DNA of 38,693 bases from [Candidatus Thermochlorobacteriaceae] bacterium GBChlB (lineage in GTDB: Bacteria > Bacteroidota > Chlorobiia > Chlorobiales > Thermochlorobacteraceae), in NCBI GenBank assembly GCA_000724175.1, contig JPGV01000022.1, forward strand, positions 547-39,239. Reading direction: 5' to 3'. The notes under the pieces are model-generated. The model was not told where the DNA came from and made no database searches. It saw only the letters and a list, made by a program, of their open reading frames with translations. The position numbers and the translations under genes were made by a program. Positions 15,884-26,000 of the stretch are shown in pieces. The first letter of the stretch is position 1. Every line of letters begins with the position of its first letter.

Positions 15884-16804
15884 ATGAAGATAAGATGCTG
15901 CTTCAAGTTCGCTTTGGGAATGCTCCTTGCTGCATCGGTAGCGTCGGCGCAAGGACGTTTGCTCGGTCGAGTGACGGATGCAGATGGCGCGCCGCTCGTC
16001 GCCGCTGTTGTCTCAATCAACGGCAGTAAAACCGGCGCAGTGGTTACCAATGGTCAGGGCTACTACACGTTTTTAGGATTGCCAGAAGGCTCTTACACGG
16101 TGCGCGTCTCGAAGCGCGGTTTGAACACGCGCGAATCGGGCGTAACGCTTGCGGCGAATTCAACCGTGATGCTGAATGTGAAATTGATGTCGGAATCTGC
16201 GCCGACGCTCGCGGAAAATGTGGCGGTCAAAGACGAGGTCAAAGAATCTGCCGCGCGTGTTGAACGCCGTCGAGAAAGACCGGTTGAAAAGCCTAAACCT
16301 GCGCCGAAAATCACGGCGGCGGAAAAAGAGCCAGAGAAAAAAGACGCCGAGAAACCTGTGCTGGTTGATGCTCCTGCGGCAGCAACGCCAGCGATGCCAA
16401 AGGCGGACAGCCTTGCCGATGCGCCCACAGCCGTTGCCCTTGTGGGAAAAATTGAAGACGTTGGTCTACAAAAAGCCATTGCCGACGCCGAAGTTACCGA
16501 GAAAATTAGCCGAAAAGTTGTTGAGAAAAGCGCCTCGGTGGTTGGCGGCATAGAAGCGATTTACAAGAACTTGCAATATCCGCCGTCCGCGCGAAATACA
16601 GCTCGTGAAGTCAATGTGGTTGCGAAGATCTTTGTCGATGAAAACGGCAAGGTCATCAAGGTCGATATGATAAAAACGGCTGCGCCCGCGTTCAACGAAG
16701 AAGTCTATCGTGTCTTGACCGAAGACACACAATTCACGCCCGCTGAAGTAGACTCTAAGCCGACGGCTGGTGTGGTAACCATTGTGGTTAATTTCAAGCC
16801 GTAA
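15884..16804 (+). CDS. TonB-like protein with N-terminal CarboxypepD_reg-like domain
   Basis: A 306-residue protein. A signal peptide (residues 1-22, ending ASA) is followed by a CarboxypepD_reg-like beta-sandwich at about 24-105 (RVTDADGAPLVAAVVSINGS, GYYTFLGLPEGSYTVRVSKR). A Lys/Glu/Pro/Ala-rich linker spans about 115-190. A TonB C-terminal domain lies at about 225-306, with YPPSARNTAREVNVVAKIFV, DENGKVIKVDM and a VVNFKP ending. Classical TonB is held in the inner membrane by an uncleaved N-terminal helix; here the start looks cleavable and no other span is visible. The protein may therefore be free in the periplasm or attached through partners. It lies 11 bases after the YfiR-like gene and 8 before the kinase gene. 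Confidence 0.82.
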   Translation: MKIRCCFKFALGMLLAASVASAQGRLLGRVTDADGAPLVAAVVSINGSKTGAVVTNGQGYYTFLGLPEGSYTVRVSKRGLNTRESGVTLAANSTVMLNVKLMSESAPTLAENVAVKDEVKESAARVERRRERPVEKPKPAPKITAAEKEPEKKDAEKPVLVDAPAAATPAMPKADSLADAPTAVALVGKIEDVGLQKAIADAEVTEKISRKVVEKSASVVGGIEAIYKNLQYPPSARNTAREVNVVAKIFVDENGKVIKVDMIKTAAPAFNEEVYRVLTEDTQFTPAEVDSKPTAGVVTIVVNFKP

Positions 16805-16812
16805 CAGTCATT

Positions 16813-18462
16813 ATGCCCGAGTCCAACGCACCTCAACTCACTGCAACCGCCCCTGCTCGACAGTATGGTGAGTTGATTCTCTACGCAGTTCTCTTTTTCG
16901 CGCTGGTTGCATCGGTCTTCGTGTTGAACATTATTCTTTCAACCCAAAGCCAAAAAGACGCGACGCAAATTTTCTGCGCGACGCGCCAACAGCGTGCTTG
17001 GCAGAAAGCCCGCAAGAGTCTTGAAAATGCGCAAATCGCGGTTGCTGCTGGTGCGCCTGTTGCCGCTGCACTTGCCGAGTTCAACGGCGCGATAAAAAAT
17101 TTTGACGCAGTAACGCGCGCCTTACACACTGGCGGAACGCTCACGCTCGACGCCACCACGATAACGCTGGAACGCATTGAAGACGCCCGCGCTGCCCACA
17201 TCATTGATACGCTCTATGCCATTTGGTCAAAAGGGCGCGAGCCACTGTTGCAGTTGGCGACGGGCGCGGCGCTGCGCGATAAAACCATCAATGATTCTTT
17301 GGCGGCAATCGGGTCGGCCGCAGAATTTGTCGTCGGCAATGACGATGCGGTGTTCAACGGCACACAGGAATTTATCGTTAAACTGGGCCAGCTTTCGACG
17401 GAGCGAACCGCGCGACTGCAAACGCTGCAAGTCGTCTCGCTCGTCTCCAGCATTCTTGTGTTTTTGTTTATGGTGTTTCGCGTCTCGTTTTCGCTTCGAA
17501 AGCAGGACGGGATTATCAGCGAGCGCACAGAGGAAATTATCGCACAGCGCGACACAATCGCCCAAGAAAAGGTCTTTATTGAGAAACTCCTGAGCGACCT
17601 GAAAGAGACACAAACGCAGCTTATTCAATCGGAGAAAATGGCGTCGCTCGGTCAAATGGTCGCAGGTCTGGCGCACGAAGTCAATACGCCGCTCGGCTTC
17701 GTCAAAAACAACATTCAAGTAACGGAGCGCAACCATGCCATCATTTCCGATGCGCTCGACGCCTACATGAAACTGGGCGACACGATTGAAAGCGGCGAAC
17801 TCGAGCACTTGGAAAAAGTCCTGCTCAATGCCAAAGCGGCAGCGGAAAAAATTCGCACGTTTGATTTAATCAGCAAGACAAAAAAAATTCTGGCCTCGTC
17901 TGTCGTCGGCGCAGAGAGAATCCAAGAGTTGATTTCCAACCTGAAAAATTTTTCACGGCTCGATGAAACCAGCGTCAAGAACGCCGACATCAACGCAGGC
18001 ATTGATTCCGCCCTAATGATTGCCGAAAATGTGATTAAGCAAAAAGCCGACGTGGTGAAGCACTATGCGCCGAGCGTTACAGCAGAGTGCTATCCGGCAC
18101 AGCTCAATCAAGTGTTTTTGAACCTCCTGACGAATGCAGCGCAGGCGATTCCCGACGGCACGCGCGGCACGATTACCATCACAACGCGGCTTGATAATAC
18201 CAACGTAATTCTTAACTTCGCTGATACGGGCAAAGGCATTGCCCCTGAAAATTTGAAGAAAATTTTCGAACCGTTTTTTACAACAAAACCAATTGGACAA
18301 GGCACAGGGCTTGGCTTGTCCATTGTCTACAAAATTATTGAACGGCATCAAGGCAGTATTGAGGTGAAAAGCGACGTTGGCAAAGGCACAGAGTTTGAGA
18401 TTCGTATCCCGCGAAAACTTTCCGCTAATGCCCAACTGCAAAGCCGCGCCGCGCTGGCGTGA
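16813..18462 (+). CDS. Membrane sensor histidine kinase
   Basis: A 549-residue kinase. Transmembrane segments lie at about residues 20-43 and 207-226, enclosing a helical periplasmic domain of about 160 residues. The start of that domain (DATQIFCATRQQRAWQKARK) faintly recalls PilJ/NarX-type ligand domains. A coiled coil leads to the HisKA box with H288 in GLAHEVNTPLGF. The ATPase domain has N437/N441 (NLLTNAAQA), ADTGKGIAPENL and FFTTKPIGQGTGLGLSIV. It has no receiver. The gene starts 8 bases after the TonB-like gene and ends 24 before the response regulator, its likely partner. It probably reads the state of the receptor/YfiR pair in the periplasm. Confidence 0.9.
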   Translation: MPESNAPQLTATAPARQYGELILYAVLFFALVASVFVLNIILSTQSQKDATQIFCATRQQRAWQKARKSLENAQIAVAAGAPVAAALAEFNGAIKNFDAVTRALHTGGTLTLDATTITLERIEDARAAHIIDTLYAIWSKGREPLLQLATGAALRDKTINDSLAAIGSAAEFVVGNDDAVFNGTQEFIVKLGQLSTERTARLQTLQVVSLVSSILVFLFMVFRVSFSLRKQDGIISERTEEIIAQRDTIAQEKVFIEKLLSDLKETQTQLIQSEKMASLGQMVAGLAHEVNTPLGFVKNNIQVTERNHAIISDALDAYMKLGDTIESGELEHLEKVLLNAKAAAEKIRTFDLISKTKKILASSVVGAERIQELISNLKNFSRLDETSVKNADINAGIDSALMIAENVIKQKADVVKHYAPSVTAECYPAQLNQVFLNLLTNAAQAIPDGTRGTITITTRLDNTNVILNFADTGKGIAPENLKKIFEPFFTTKPIGQGTGLGLSIVYKIIERHQGSIEVKSDVGKGTEFEIRIPRKLSANAQLQSRAALA

Positions 18463-18486
18463 ATGTGCCCTTAATGATAATCTACT

Positions 18487-19470
18487 ATGAAAGAGTTATC
18501 TCAGGTTTTACTCGTTGATGACGAGCCGATGATATTAGAATCACTCTCCAACTTACTGGAATTTGATTACAAAGTTCACTCCGCCACCGACGGTTACATT
18601 GCCCTCGAGCTGCTCAAAAAGCACCCGATTAAGGTCATCATGAGCGACCAGCGTATGCCCAAAATGTTCGGACATGAGCTGCTGCGCGAGGCGAAAAAAA
18701 TCAGCCCGAACACCATTCGCGTTCTGCTCACTGGCTACTCCGATTTGGAATCGATAATGCAGTCGGTCAACGCGGGCGAAATTTTCCGATACATCAATAA
18801 GCCGTGGAATCCCGATAACATTATGAACGTCTTTAAACTGGGCGTTCAACTGCACGATAAGTTGGTCGGTCTGACTGCGCAGCACAAGGCAATGCAAGCC
18901 GCCGCGCCTGCCGCCGTAAGCGTCGCCCCGTCGCCCCAGCGCAACATTCACATTGAGGTCGAGGAGAAAAACGGCAACGTATTGTTCGTCGGCTATAAAA
19001 GCGCTGAAGTTACGGAGTTCGTCAGGCAGTTGGAGCGCCGCTACGAAGTAACATCTGTCGCCTCAATTGATGAAGCCTTCAAAGAAGTAGCTAAAAGACC
19101 CGTGTCTGTTATCGTTAGCGATGTGCGATTCGACGAAATCGACGGCGTTGAATTTCTCAACACCATCAAGACCGAATATCCACATGTGGTAACCGTCATT
19201 TTGACAGAGGTGATGGATGCCTCGTTAGCGATTCGCTCGATTAACGAATTGAACGTGTTCAAGTATCTCGTCAAGCCCGTTCAGAAACAGGAGTTTGAGC
19301 AGGTCATCAACGATGCGACAACGAAGAGCAGCGCTTACAAAAACGCCCCTCAAACGAACCTGCATCTCTCGTCGCAGCAACTGTCGCCCTCCTCCCGAGC
19401 GGCGGAAGACAGTGCCCTTCGATTGAAACTGCGCGCCGCGCAAGCTGCCTTGCTCAAAGGGAAATCGTAA
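18487..19470 (+). CDS. Response regulator with two receiver domains, second degenerate
   Basis: A 327-residue protein without a DNA-binding or enzymatic output domain. Receiver 1 (residues 5-125) has the full set: D11/D12, phospho-acceptor D54 in SDQRMP, T82 and K105 in YINKPW. An Ala/Pro linker follows. Receiver 2 (about 160-290) keeps D212 (SDVRFD), T in VILTEV and K263 (LVKPV), but the acidic pair is replaced by FVGYKS, so metal binding and phosphorylation are doubtful. A Ser/Gln-rich tail ends the protein. The SDQRMP form is common in regulators linked to cyclic-di-GMP and stress signalling. Output is probably by protein interaction. It is the natural partner of the preceding kinase. Confidence 0.85.
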   Translation: MKELSQVLLVDDEPMILESLSNLLEFDYKVHSATDGYIALELLKKHPIKVIMSDQRMPKMFGHELLREAKKISPNTIRVLLTGYSDLESIMQSVNAGEIFRYINKPWNPDNIMNVFKLGVQLHDKLVGLTAQHKAMQAAAPAAVSVAPSPQRNIHIEVEEKNGNVLFVGYKSAEVTEFVRQLERRYEVTSVASIDEAFKEVAKRPVSVIVSDVRFDEIDGVEFLNTIKTEYPHVVTVILTEVMDASLAIRSINELNVFKYLVKPVQKQEFEQVINDATTKSSAYKNAPQTNLHLSSQQLSPSSRAAEDSALRLKLRAAQAALLKGKS

Positions 19471-19474
19471 GGAC

Positions 19475-19491
19475 ATGCACGCTCCGTGCAT
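19475..19491. terminator. Hairpin between converging genes
   Basis: ATGCACG-CTC-CGTGCAT has two perfect 7-base arms. It sits 4 bases after the response-regulator stop and 16 before the recQ stop on the other strand. No T tract follows on either side, so a terminator role is only suggested by placement. Confidence 0.4.
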
Positions 19492-19507
19492 ACGGCTGTG
19501 CCGCCTA

Positions 19508-21295
19508 TTAGCGATGTCGCCCCAAACAGTTATCGCAGATGCCGCACCGCTCGGTGTATCGCGCTTCGCCGAAGTAATCGAGGATAAAATTTCGTCGACA
19601 CTGAGAGAACTGCGCATATCGCTCGACGCTCTGAAATTTCCTCAGCGCATTCTCGCGCCGCCGCGCCAACAGTTTCCAATCAATCGGCAGTCGATTCGGC
19701 GGATACCATTCCACTTGCAGCGACAAGAGTTCTTCAGAGACAAGTTCCGCCATGCCCGCTTGATGCCAGCGTTGTAAAACAGACAGCGTCTGCAACGGTG
19801 TCAGCATCGCCTTTTCCGAAAAGGAGTGTAATCGAAACGATTCCTTTCTGCCGAAACACGCTGAGCCAAACGAGCGCAGAATCTGCTCATAGACTTTGAG
19901 TTCCAATTCGTCTTTCGTTGAACTGACGTGCGATTCCAAGTTGTCTCGGCTGATGAGGATTTCTATCGTCTCGTCGTCAGCGTCGTCGACGAGTTTTCGA
20001 ACGACCTGATGTTTGGTCAGCACGCTCAATGCTGCATCGAGTGTCATGGAGTTGAACCGCGTATCGCTGGTCGCCGATAGTTTTTTAAGCAGGGCTTCCC
20101 GCGCCAACACAAGCGTCTGCGATGACCTGCTCGAGTCGACGAGTGTTTTGTAGAGAAATTTAACGTCGCTTTCCGTCGGAAAGTTATTATCGAGCAGATA
20201 GCGGCGCTTCTCAATGTCGGAGGGCGACCAGAGTAAGACCGCGTAGCTTTTTTTTCCGTCGCGCCCGGCGCGCCCGGCTTCTTGGTAATAGGCTTCCAAA
20301 GTTTCGGGCAACTCCAAATGAACAACGACGCGCACGTCGGGTTTATTGATGCCCATGCCAAACGCGCTCGTTGCGCAAATGACGCGGTAATGATTGGCGA
20401 AGTAATCTTCCTGAATTTCGTTGCGCTCGTGGTCGGAAAGTCCCGCGTGATAAAATGTCGCGTCAATGCCTTTTTGGCGGAGAAGTTTCGCGGTTTCTTC
20501 TGCCAGCGCTCGACTCATGGTATAAACCATTGCCGCGCCCTCGACCTTCGAGAGCACGTCCAATAATTTTTGTCGTTTGTTCTCGACTTGAAAGCACGAC
20601 AGGCTCACATTGGTTCGTTCAAATCCGCCGATGTAAAGATGGGGCTCGCGCAAGTTGAGAAAGCGTTTGATGTCGGACAAGACCTCGTCGGTAGCGGTCG
20701 CGGTGAGCGCCAGCACGGTTGGCTTTGTGGGCGTCAGGTTGGAAATGCCGTCGCTAATTTTTTGATAGCTTGGTCGAAAGTCGTATCCCCATTCTGAGAT
20801 GCAATGCGCTTCATCGACAGCGACGAGGCTTATCGGGACGCGCTGCATCGCGACAATGAAATTTTTATTCGCCAAGCGTTCTGGGGAAACAAAGAGCAAT
20901 TTCAACTTATGCTGATAGAGCTCGAGGAAAATTTTTTGTGCCGCGCCAAGGCTGGTTTGGCTGCTGAGCATATCGGCGGGCAAGCCCAATTTTTTCAGCG
21001 AATCAACTTGGTCTTTCATCAGTGCAATGAGCGGGGAAATCACCAGCGTTAGTCCGGGCAACATCAAGGCGGGGATTTGATAACAGAGCGATTTGCCTTG
21101 TCCCGTTGGCATGACGCCGAGCGTGTCGCGTCCGCTCAGGAGCGCAAGAATCACCGACTCTTGTCCGCCGCGAAATGACTCGTAGCCGAACACAGATTTC
21201 AAGACACTGCGCGCTTTTTGAAGAAGCGCATCGCTGCTCTGTCCGATAGGTTGCATAAGTGATGGGGTTTGATGCACTGTTTCACTGTTTATCAC
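19508..21295 (-). CDS. recQ: ATP-dependent DNA helicase, RecQ family
   Basis: A 595-residue SF2 helicase. Motif 0 is FRGGQ with Q45, Walker A is MPTGQGKS (63-70), the DEAH box is D161-E-A-H164 and the aromatic loop is [10 protein letters not shown]. The second RecA domain carries [11 protein letters not shown] winged-helix-like region follows, and the zinc cysteines C566, C584, C587 and C590 lie at the extreme C-terminus (YFGEARY, CGICDNC). In E. coli RecQ the zinc site precedes the winged helix and an HRDC domain ends the protein; here HRDC is absent. This shorter form is typical of a RecQ class common in Bacteroidota. The start is GTG; an ATG at 21256 is an alternative. It acts in recombination and fork repair. 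Confidence 0.92.
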   Translation of the reverse strand: MINSETVHQTPSLMQPIGQSSDALLQKARSVLKSVFGYESFRGGQESVILALLSGRDTLGVMPTGQGKSLCYQIPALMLPGLTLVISPLIALMKDQVDSLKKLGLPADMLSSQTSLGAAQKIFLELYQHKLKLLFVSPERLANKNFIVAMQRVPISLVAVDEAHCISEWGYDFRPSYQKISDGISNLTPTKPTVLALTATATDEVLSDIKRFLNLREPHLYIGGFERTNVSLSCFQVENKRQKLLDVLSKVEGAAMVYTMSRALAEETAKLLRQKGIDATFYHAGLSDHERNEIQEDYFANHYRVICATSAFGMGINKPDVRVVVHLELPETLEAYYQEAGRAGRDGKKSYAVLLWSPSDIEKRRYLLDNNFPTESDVKFLYKTLVDSSRSSQTLVLAREALLKKLSATSDTRFNSMTLDAALSVLTKHQVVRKLVDDADDETIEILISRDNLESHVSSTKDELELKVYEQILRSFGSACFGRKESFRLHSFSEKAMLTPLQTLSVLQRWHQAGMAELVSEELLSLQVEWYPPNRLPIDWKLLARRRENALRKFQSVERYAQFSQCRRNFILDYFGEARYTERCGICDNCLGRHR

Positions 21296-21367
21296 GTTGT
21301 GCTGCGCTATTCACACAGGCGATAAAAATAGGCAATCGTTTTAGGTTGTCAATCGTCGGCGACAGAG

Positions 21368-22984
21368 TTACTTCATGTGTTTCTTCAACGGCTCTGCTCG
21401 GTTGCTAACCTCCCAGCCCACAGCGAAGGCGAGTTTGACAATGCGCGACATTTTTTCAAAGTTGATTTTCTCGACGTCGTCTGTTGGTTCGTGGTAATCG
21501 TCGTGTGTCCCGTTAAAAAAGAACACGACTGGAATGCCGTTCTTGGCAAAGTTGTAGTGGTCGCTGCGGTAGTAAAATCGATTCGGGTCGTTGTCGTCGT
21601 TGTAAGTATAATCCAGCGTTAGGTTCACGCTGGCTTTGTTTTGCTCGCTAACGATGCGGTCGAGGTCTTTGGAAATTTTATCCGCGCCAATCACATAGAT
21701 GTAGTTCGGATTGTTCAGCGCGGCATATTTTTTATCGACGCGCCCAATCATATCGATATTGACATTGGCGACGATTTTCTCGAGCGGAAATGTCGGAAAC
21801 AGCGTGAAGTGTTTTGAGCCGAGCAATCCTTTTTCTTCGCCAGAGACGGTCATAAAAATGACGCTGCGTTTCGGTCGAAGGGTGTTTTTGACGAAGGCTT
21901 CGGCGAGCGCGAGAATGCCCGATGTTCCTGAACCGTCGTCGTCCGCGCCGTTGTAAATGGCGCCGCTTGCACCAATTCCGACATGGTCGTAGTGTGCCGA
22001 ATAAACCATCGCTTCATTTTTCAACAGCGGGTCGCTGCCCTCGAGTATTGCGCATACGTTCTCGCTTGGCAATACCTCTTCGGCGACATCGAGCGCTATG
22101 GACATTGTCGCGCCTTTGATAGCAAACGAGGTCGGCTTTCGAGTGTCGTCAATACGTTTTTTCAGCGACTGGACGGTGCTGCCCGACGCGGTCAAAATAT
22201 GATTCGCAATCCCGCTGCTGATAAAAACAAGCGGCGTTTGCGTTACGGGCTTGCGTTGGACAGGTCTTTCATCGGATGAAACGAGTTCCATTTGGCTGTT
22301 CGCCAGCCTGTCCATAAAGTCTTTCGTTTGGGCTTTGAGCGAGAGCGAATCAAGGTCGGCAACAATCAAGACGGCGGCTGCTTTTTTCGATGTCGCAATG
22401 AAGTATTTGATGCGCTCGTCGCTCCAGCGCGTCGGCTTGCCGTCCTTGGATAGCTTTTTCGGCTCGCCGCCGAGCATCAAGATAATTTTACCGTTTGGGT
22501 CAATGCCTGTGTAATCCGAGTAGCCAAAGGTTTTTTCATCATCGACGCCGTAGCCGACGAATACCACGCTCTCTTGCACTTCGGCGATAGGCGCGTAGCT
22601 GCGTGGGTTGAAGTAAAAATCGTCGAACATCTTATCCCAGACTTTGACATCGGGCTTCGGCGAGTGGATCGTTACGGCAATTTTACTGCTTGAACCGAGC
22701 CGCTTTTCGCGCACCCAGAATTTTTGAAAAAATGTGCCACTGTCGCCAAGCGGTTTCAAGCCCAGCCGCTCGAACTGCGCCGCGATATAGCGTGCAGCGA
22801 GACGCTGACCGCGTTTAGCGGTTTCGCGCCCCTCTAACTCGTCGCTGGCTAAAAAATTTAAATGTGCCTGCAAGAGCGTGGGCGTAATGAGCTGATACCC
22901 TGCTTGCTGCGACGCGGGCGGCGGGTCGGGCGCAGCAGATAAAGACAGCAGGGAAATGATAATAAGCGCGACTCGGTTGAGCAT
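21368..22984 (-). CDS. Secreted M28-family metallopeptidase
   Basis: A 538-residue exported zinc peptidase. The ATG at 22984 gives a signal peptide (MLNRVALIIISLLSLSAAPD); the frame is open further upstream but would overlap the kinase gene. A PA-like insert (VVFVGYGVDDEKTFGYSDY) lies about residues 140-290. Zinc and catalytic residues follow M28 order: H in SAHYDHVG, D in NGADDDGSGT, EE in SGEEKGLLGS, D in NIDMIGR and H in DDYHEPTDD. It probably trims peptides in the periplasm or outside the cell. It lies 23 bases after the large hybrid kinase gene in the same direction, so the two may be co-transcribed. Confidence 0.92.
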   Translation of the reverse strand: MLNRVALIIISLLSLSAAPDPPPASQQAGYQLITPTLLQAHLNFLASDELEGRETAKRGQRLAARYIAAQFERLGLKPLGDSGTFFQKFWVREKRLGSSSKIAVTIHSPKPDVKVWDKMFDDFYFNPRSYAPIAEVQESVVFVGYGVDDEKTFGYSDYTGIDPNGKIILMLGGEPKKLSKDGKPTRWSDERIKYFIATSKKAAAVLIVADLDSLSLKAQTKDFMDRLANSQMELVSSDERPVQRKPVTQTPLVFISSGIANHILTASGSTVQSLKKRIDDTRKPTSFAIKGATMSIALDVAEEVLPSENVCAILEGSDPLLKNEAMVYSAHYDHVGIGASGAIYNGADDDGSGTSGILALAEAFVKNTLRPKRSVIFMTVSGEEKGLLGSKHFTLFPTFPLEKIVANVNIDMIGRVDKKYAALNNPNYIYVIGADKISKDLDRIVSEQNKASVNLTLDYTYNDDNDPNRFYYRSDHYNFAKNGIPVVFFFNGTHDDYHEPTDDVEKINFEKMSRIVKLAFAVGWEVSNRAEPLKKHMK

Positions 22985-23007
22985 AAGTTTAATCGTTTGG
23001 AAAAAAG

Positions 23008-26000
23008 TTATTTTTTGATGACCGATAACAGCGTTGCGCCGAGGTCGTCGAAATCGTAAGGCTTCATGATGATATGCGCTGCCCCCTCTTCTCTTAGGCA
23101 TTGAGCGGTGCTATCTGGCACGAACCCTGTGGTGATAACGACAGGCACAGCGGGATTGATTTTTCTTAGCTCTCGCAATGCGCTCTCGCCGCCCAAGCCG
23201 GGCATATTTAAATCCAGCACAACGACATTAATTGTCTGATGATGTTCTAAAAAAATGTTCACGCCGCTGCGCCCGTCGGCGGCATGAAGAACGGTAAATC
23301 CTTGTTCCGCCAGAACATCGCACATCATCTCTCGCAAAAGTTCTTCGTCGTCGATGACCAGCACAACTTGATTGTTCGGCGAAAGAGAAGGCGCAAGCGT
23401 TTTAACCGGCGCAGCTCGCGGAGGCTCAAGGGTTGTCTCGATGGGCAAGAGCAAATGAAATGTCGTTCCCTTGCCTTGCTCGCTCTCGAAGAACACTGCG
23501 CCCGCGTGATTTTTGATAATACCGTAGACCATTGCCAGACCAAGCCCGGTGCCTTTGCCGACGCCTTTGGTCGTGAAAAACGGTTCAAAAATTTTAGCCT
23601 GAACTGCTTCGGGAATGCCAGCACCATCATCCGCTACGGTAATATGCAAGTAGCGTTTTTTGGCATTCACGCCAAGCCGCTCGGCGGATTCTGACGGCAG
23701 CACATCGATAAAGGCGCCAAAGGTAATTTTCCCGCTGCCCTTGACCTCAATGGTTTCCAAAATGGCGTCCTTAGCGTTGATGGCAAGGTTCAAAAAGACC
23801 TGCTCTAATTGATTGCGGTCGCCGATGACAGAGGGCAAATTTGGCTCGAGGGTAATGAAAAAGGAAATACGCTTGTCGATGGTATGCGACAGAATGTCAA
23901 TCACATTGGCGACGCATTCTGGAATAAAAACAGGTTCCGACTCTATCTTTCCTTTTCGCGCAAAGCCCAAGAGCTTGCTTGTCATACTGGCTGCCCGCTC
24001 TGCGCCAGCCGCAATGCGTTCAAGCGGCACAGTGAGTTTCTCGTCTTGCGGCAAGCGGTTCTTTAAGAGCCGAATGTTCCCTGTGATGCCATTAAGCAGG
24101 TTATTAAAGTCGTGCGCAATGCCGCCCGTGAGCGTGCCGATGGCTTCCATTTTTTGCGCCTGACGTAGCTCTGCTTCGGCTTGTTTCAGACGCTCCTGCG
24201 CAACTTTCTGTTCGGTGATGTTTCGATTCAGGGTGATGGCGCCGATGGGCTTGCCATACTCGTCGCGAATTAGTGTAGCGGAAGCAAAGATGTGAACAAG
24301 GGCGCCGTCTTTACAGCTCTGCAATACTTCGCCTGTCCAGCGTCCGGTTTTGAGTAACACGCGCCGCGCCTCCACTGCCCAAGCTGCGCGCCCAATGCCT
24401 GAAAAAACATCGTCGACTCGACGCCCAATCACTTCTTCTGCCTGCCAGCCATAGAGTTCTTCTGCAGCCGCGTTCCAGCTTTTGATGACAAATTTCATAT
24501 CTGTCGAGATAATCGCGTCGGTTACATTTTCTAAGACATTGGCTTGATAGCGTAACATCTCTTCCGCGCGCTTGAGGTCGGAGATGTCAATACCGACGAA
24601 GACGGCGGCTTTGCTGTCGTTATATTTCTGCGCCGCCATTAAGTAGGTGCGCTCCTCGCCCGTGATTGAAAGCGTTACTTCGTGCCGGTCGCTGCGCGTA
24701 TCGCTCTCAAAGAAATCATGCACGAATTTCCCGAACTCTCTGTCGTAACGCCCGACTTTCTGTCCAACATACTCATCTGCCGACTTGCCCGTGGCGCTTG
24801 CCAATTGGTCGTTAAGCCCGAGATAATTGAAGTCGTGGCTTATCCAAGAGACGAAGCCCGGAATGGCGTTCAAGACGGCACGCAGTTGGTCGTTTTTAGC
24901 GCGCATTTGTTCGGTGGCATGCTTGCGCTCGGTAATATCGCTGACGCGCACCAAGTATTTGCGTGTCCCGCCTATGTTAATTGCTTTGAACGATAAACTG
25001 CCCCAGAATAGCCGCCCCTTCAATCCGCGATATTCCACTTCAATATCGGCTGAGACGCCTTGCGCTCTGCCTTCTGTAATCAACGCGAGTTCGGCGGCGC
25101 TTGGAGGCGATTTATGAAACTCAAATCCTGTTTTGCCAATCAAGTCGGCTTTGGTGCTTGCCTCAAACATATCAAGGGCGCGCTGATTGCAGTCGATAAT
25201 GATGCTCTCCGCATTAGTGATAAACTTGGCGTCGCCAGACTGGTCAAAAACGGCTTTGAACAGCTCTTCCGATTCGCGCAGTTTAAGTTCGCTCCGTTTA
25301 CGCTCGGTAATGTTGATGCTGCTGACGCTGATGAACTCAATCGCACCGCTCGCCGATTTAATCGGGCTAAAGACATTTTCAAAGTAAGTGATGTCGTTTG
25401 GGTCGGAGGCGTCGTGCGTTTCAATCACGACGGTTTCGCCAGCGAAGGCACGGTCGCAGAAGGCTTTCCATTTCGCAACGCCGCGCTTGACATAGCCGAG
25501 CATAGAGTCGCCAAGTGTTGGCTCTACGCCGAATTCTATTTTGATGCCGTTGCGCACCATCTCGTTCATCACGCTGAAGCGATACTCGCGGTCAATGACC
25601 GCAATCCAATCTTTGTTGCTGGCGACGGCGGCAGCAAGGATGTCCTGTCGTTGTCGCAGCGCGATTTCCATGTCTTTGCGCTCGGTAACATCAATCACGG
25701 TGCCATGTAGTTTAACGACGCGTCCATCGCTGTTGCGCGTTGGGCTTGCAAGCAAGTGAATATGCCGTAGCGCATGGTCGCTCTGACGAAAAATACGTTG
25801 TTCAAGTTCGTAAGGCGTGCCGTCAGCTATTGCTGCATTTACCGCTTGATGAAGTGTCGGCAAATCGTCGGGGTGAACACGATTGTAATACTCTTCGGGA
25901 TTGATGACGGGCTTTTTCTCCATGCCGAAGATAGTGAAGAGTTCATCCGACCATCGGGCGGTGCCTGTGGGAAGGTCAAACTCCCAGCTACCGATATGCG

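Noticed and set aside
21368-23101. M28 peptidase start upstream of 22984
   Set aside because: It would overlap the kinase gene and precede the signal peptide with a basic stretch unlike an export signal.
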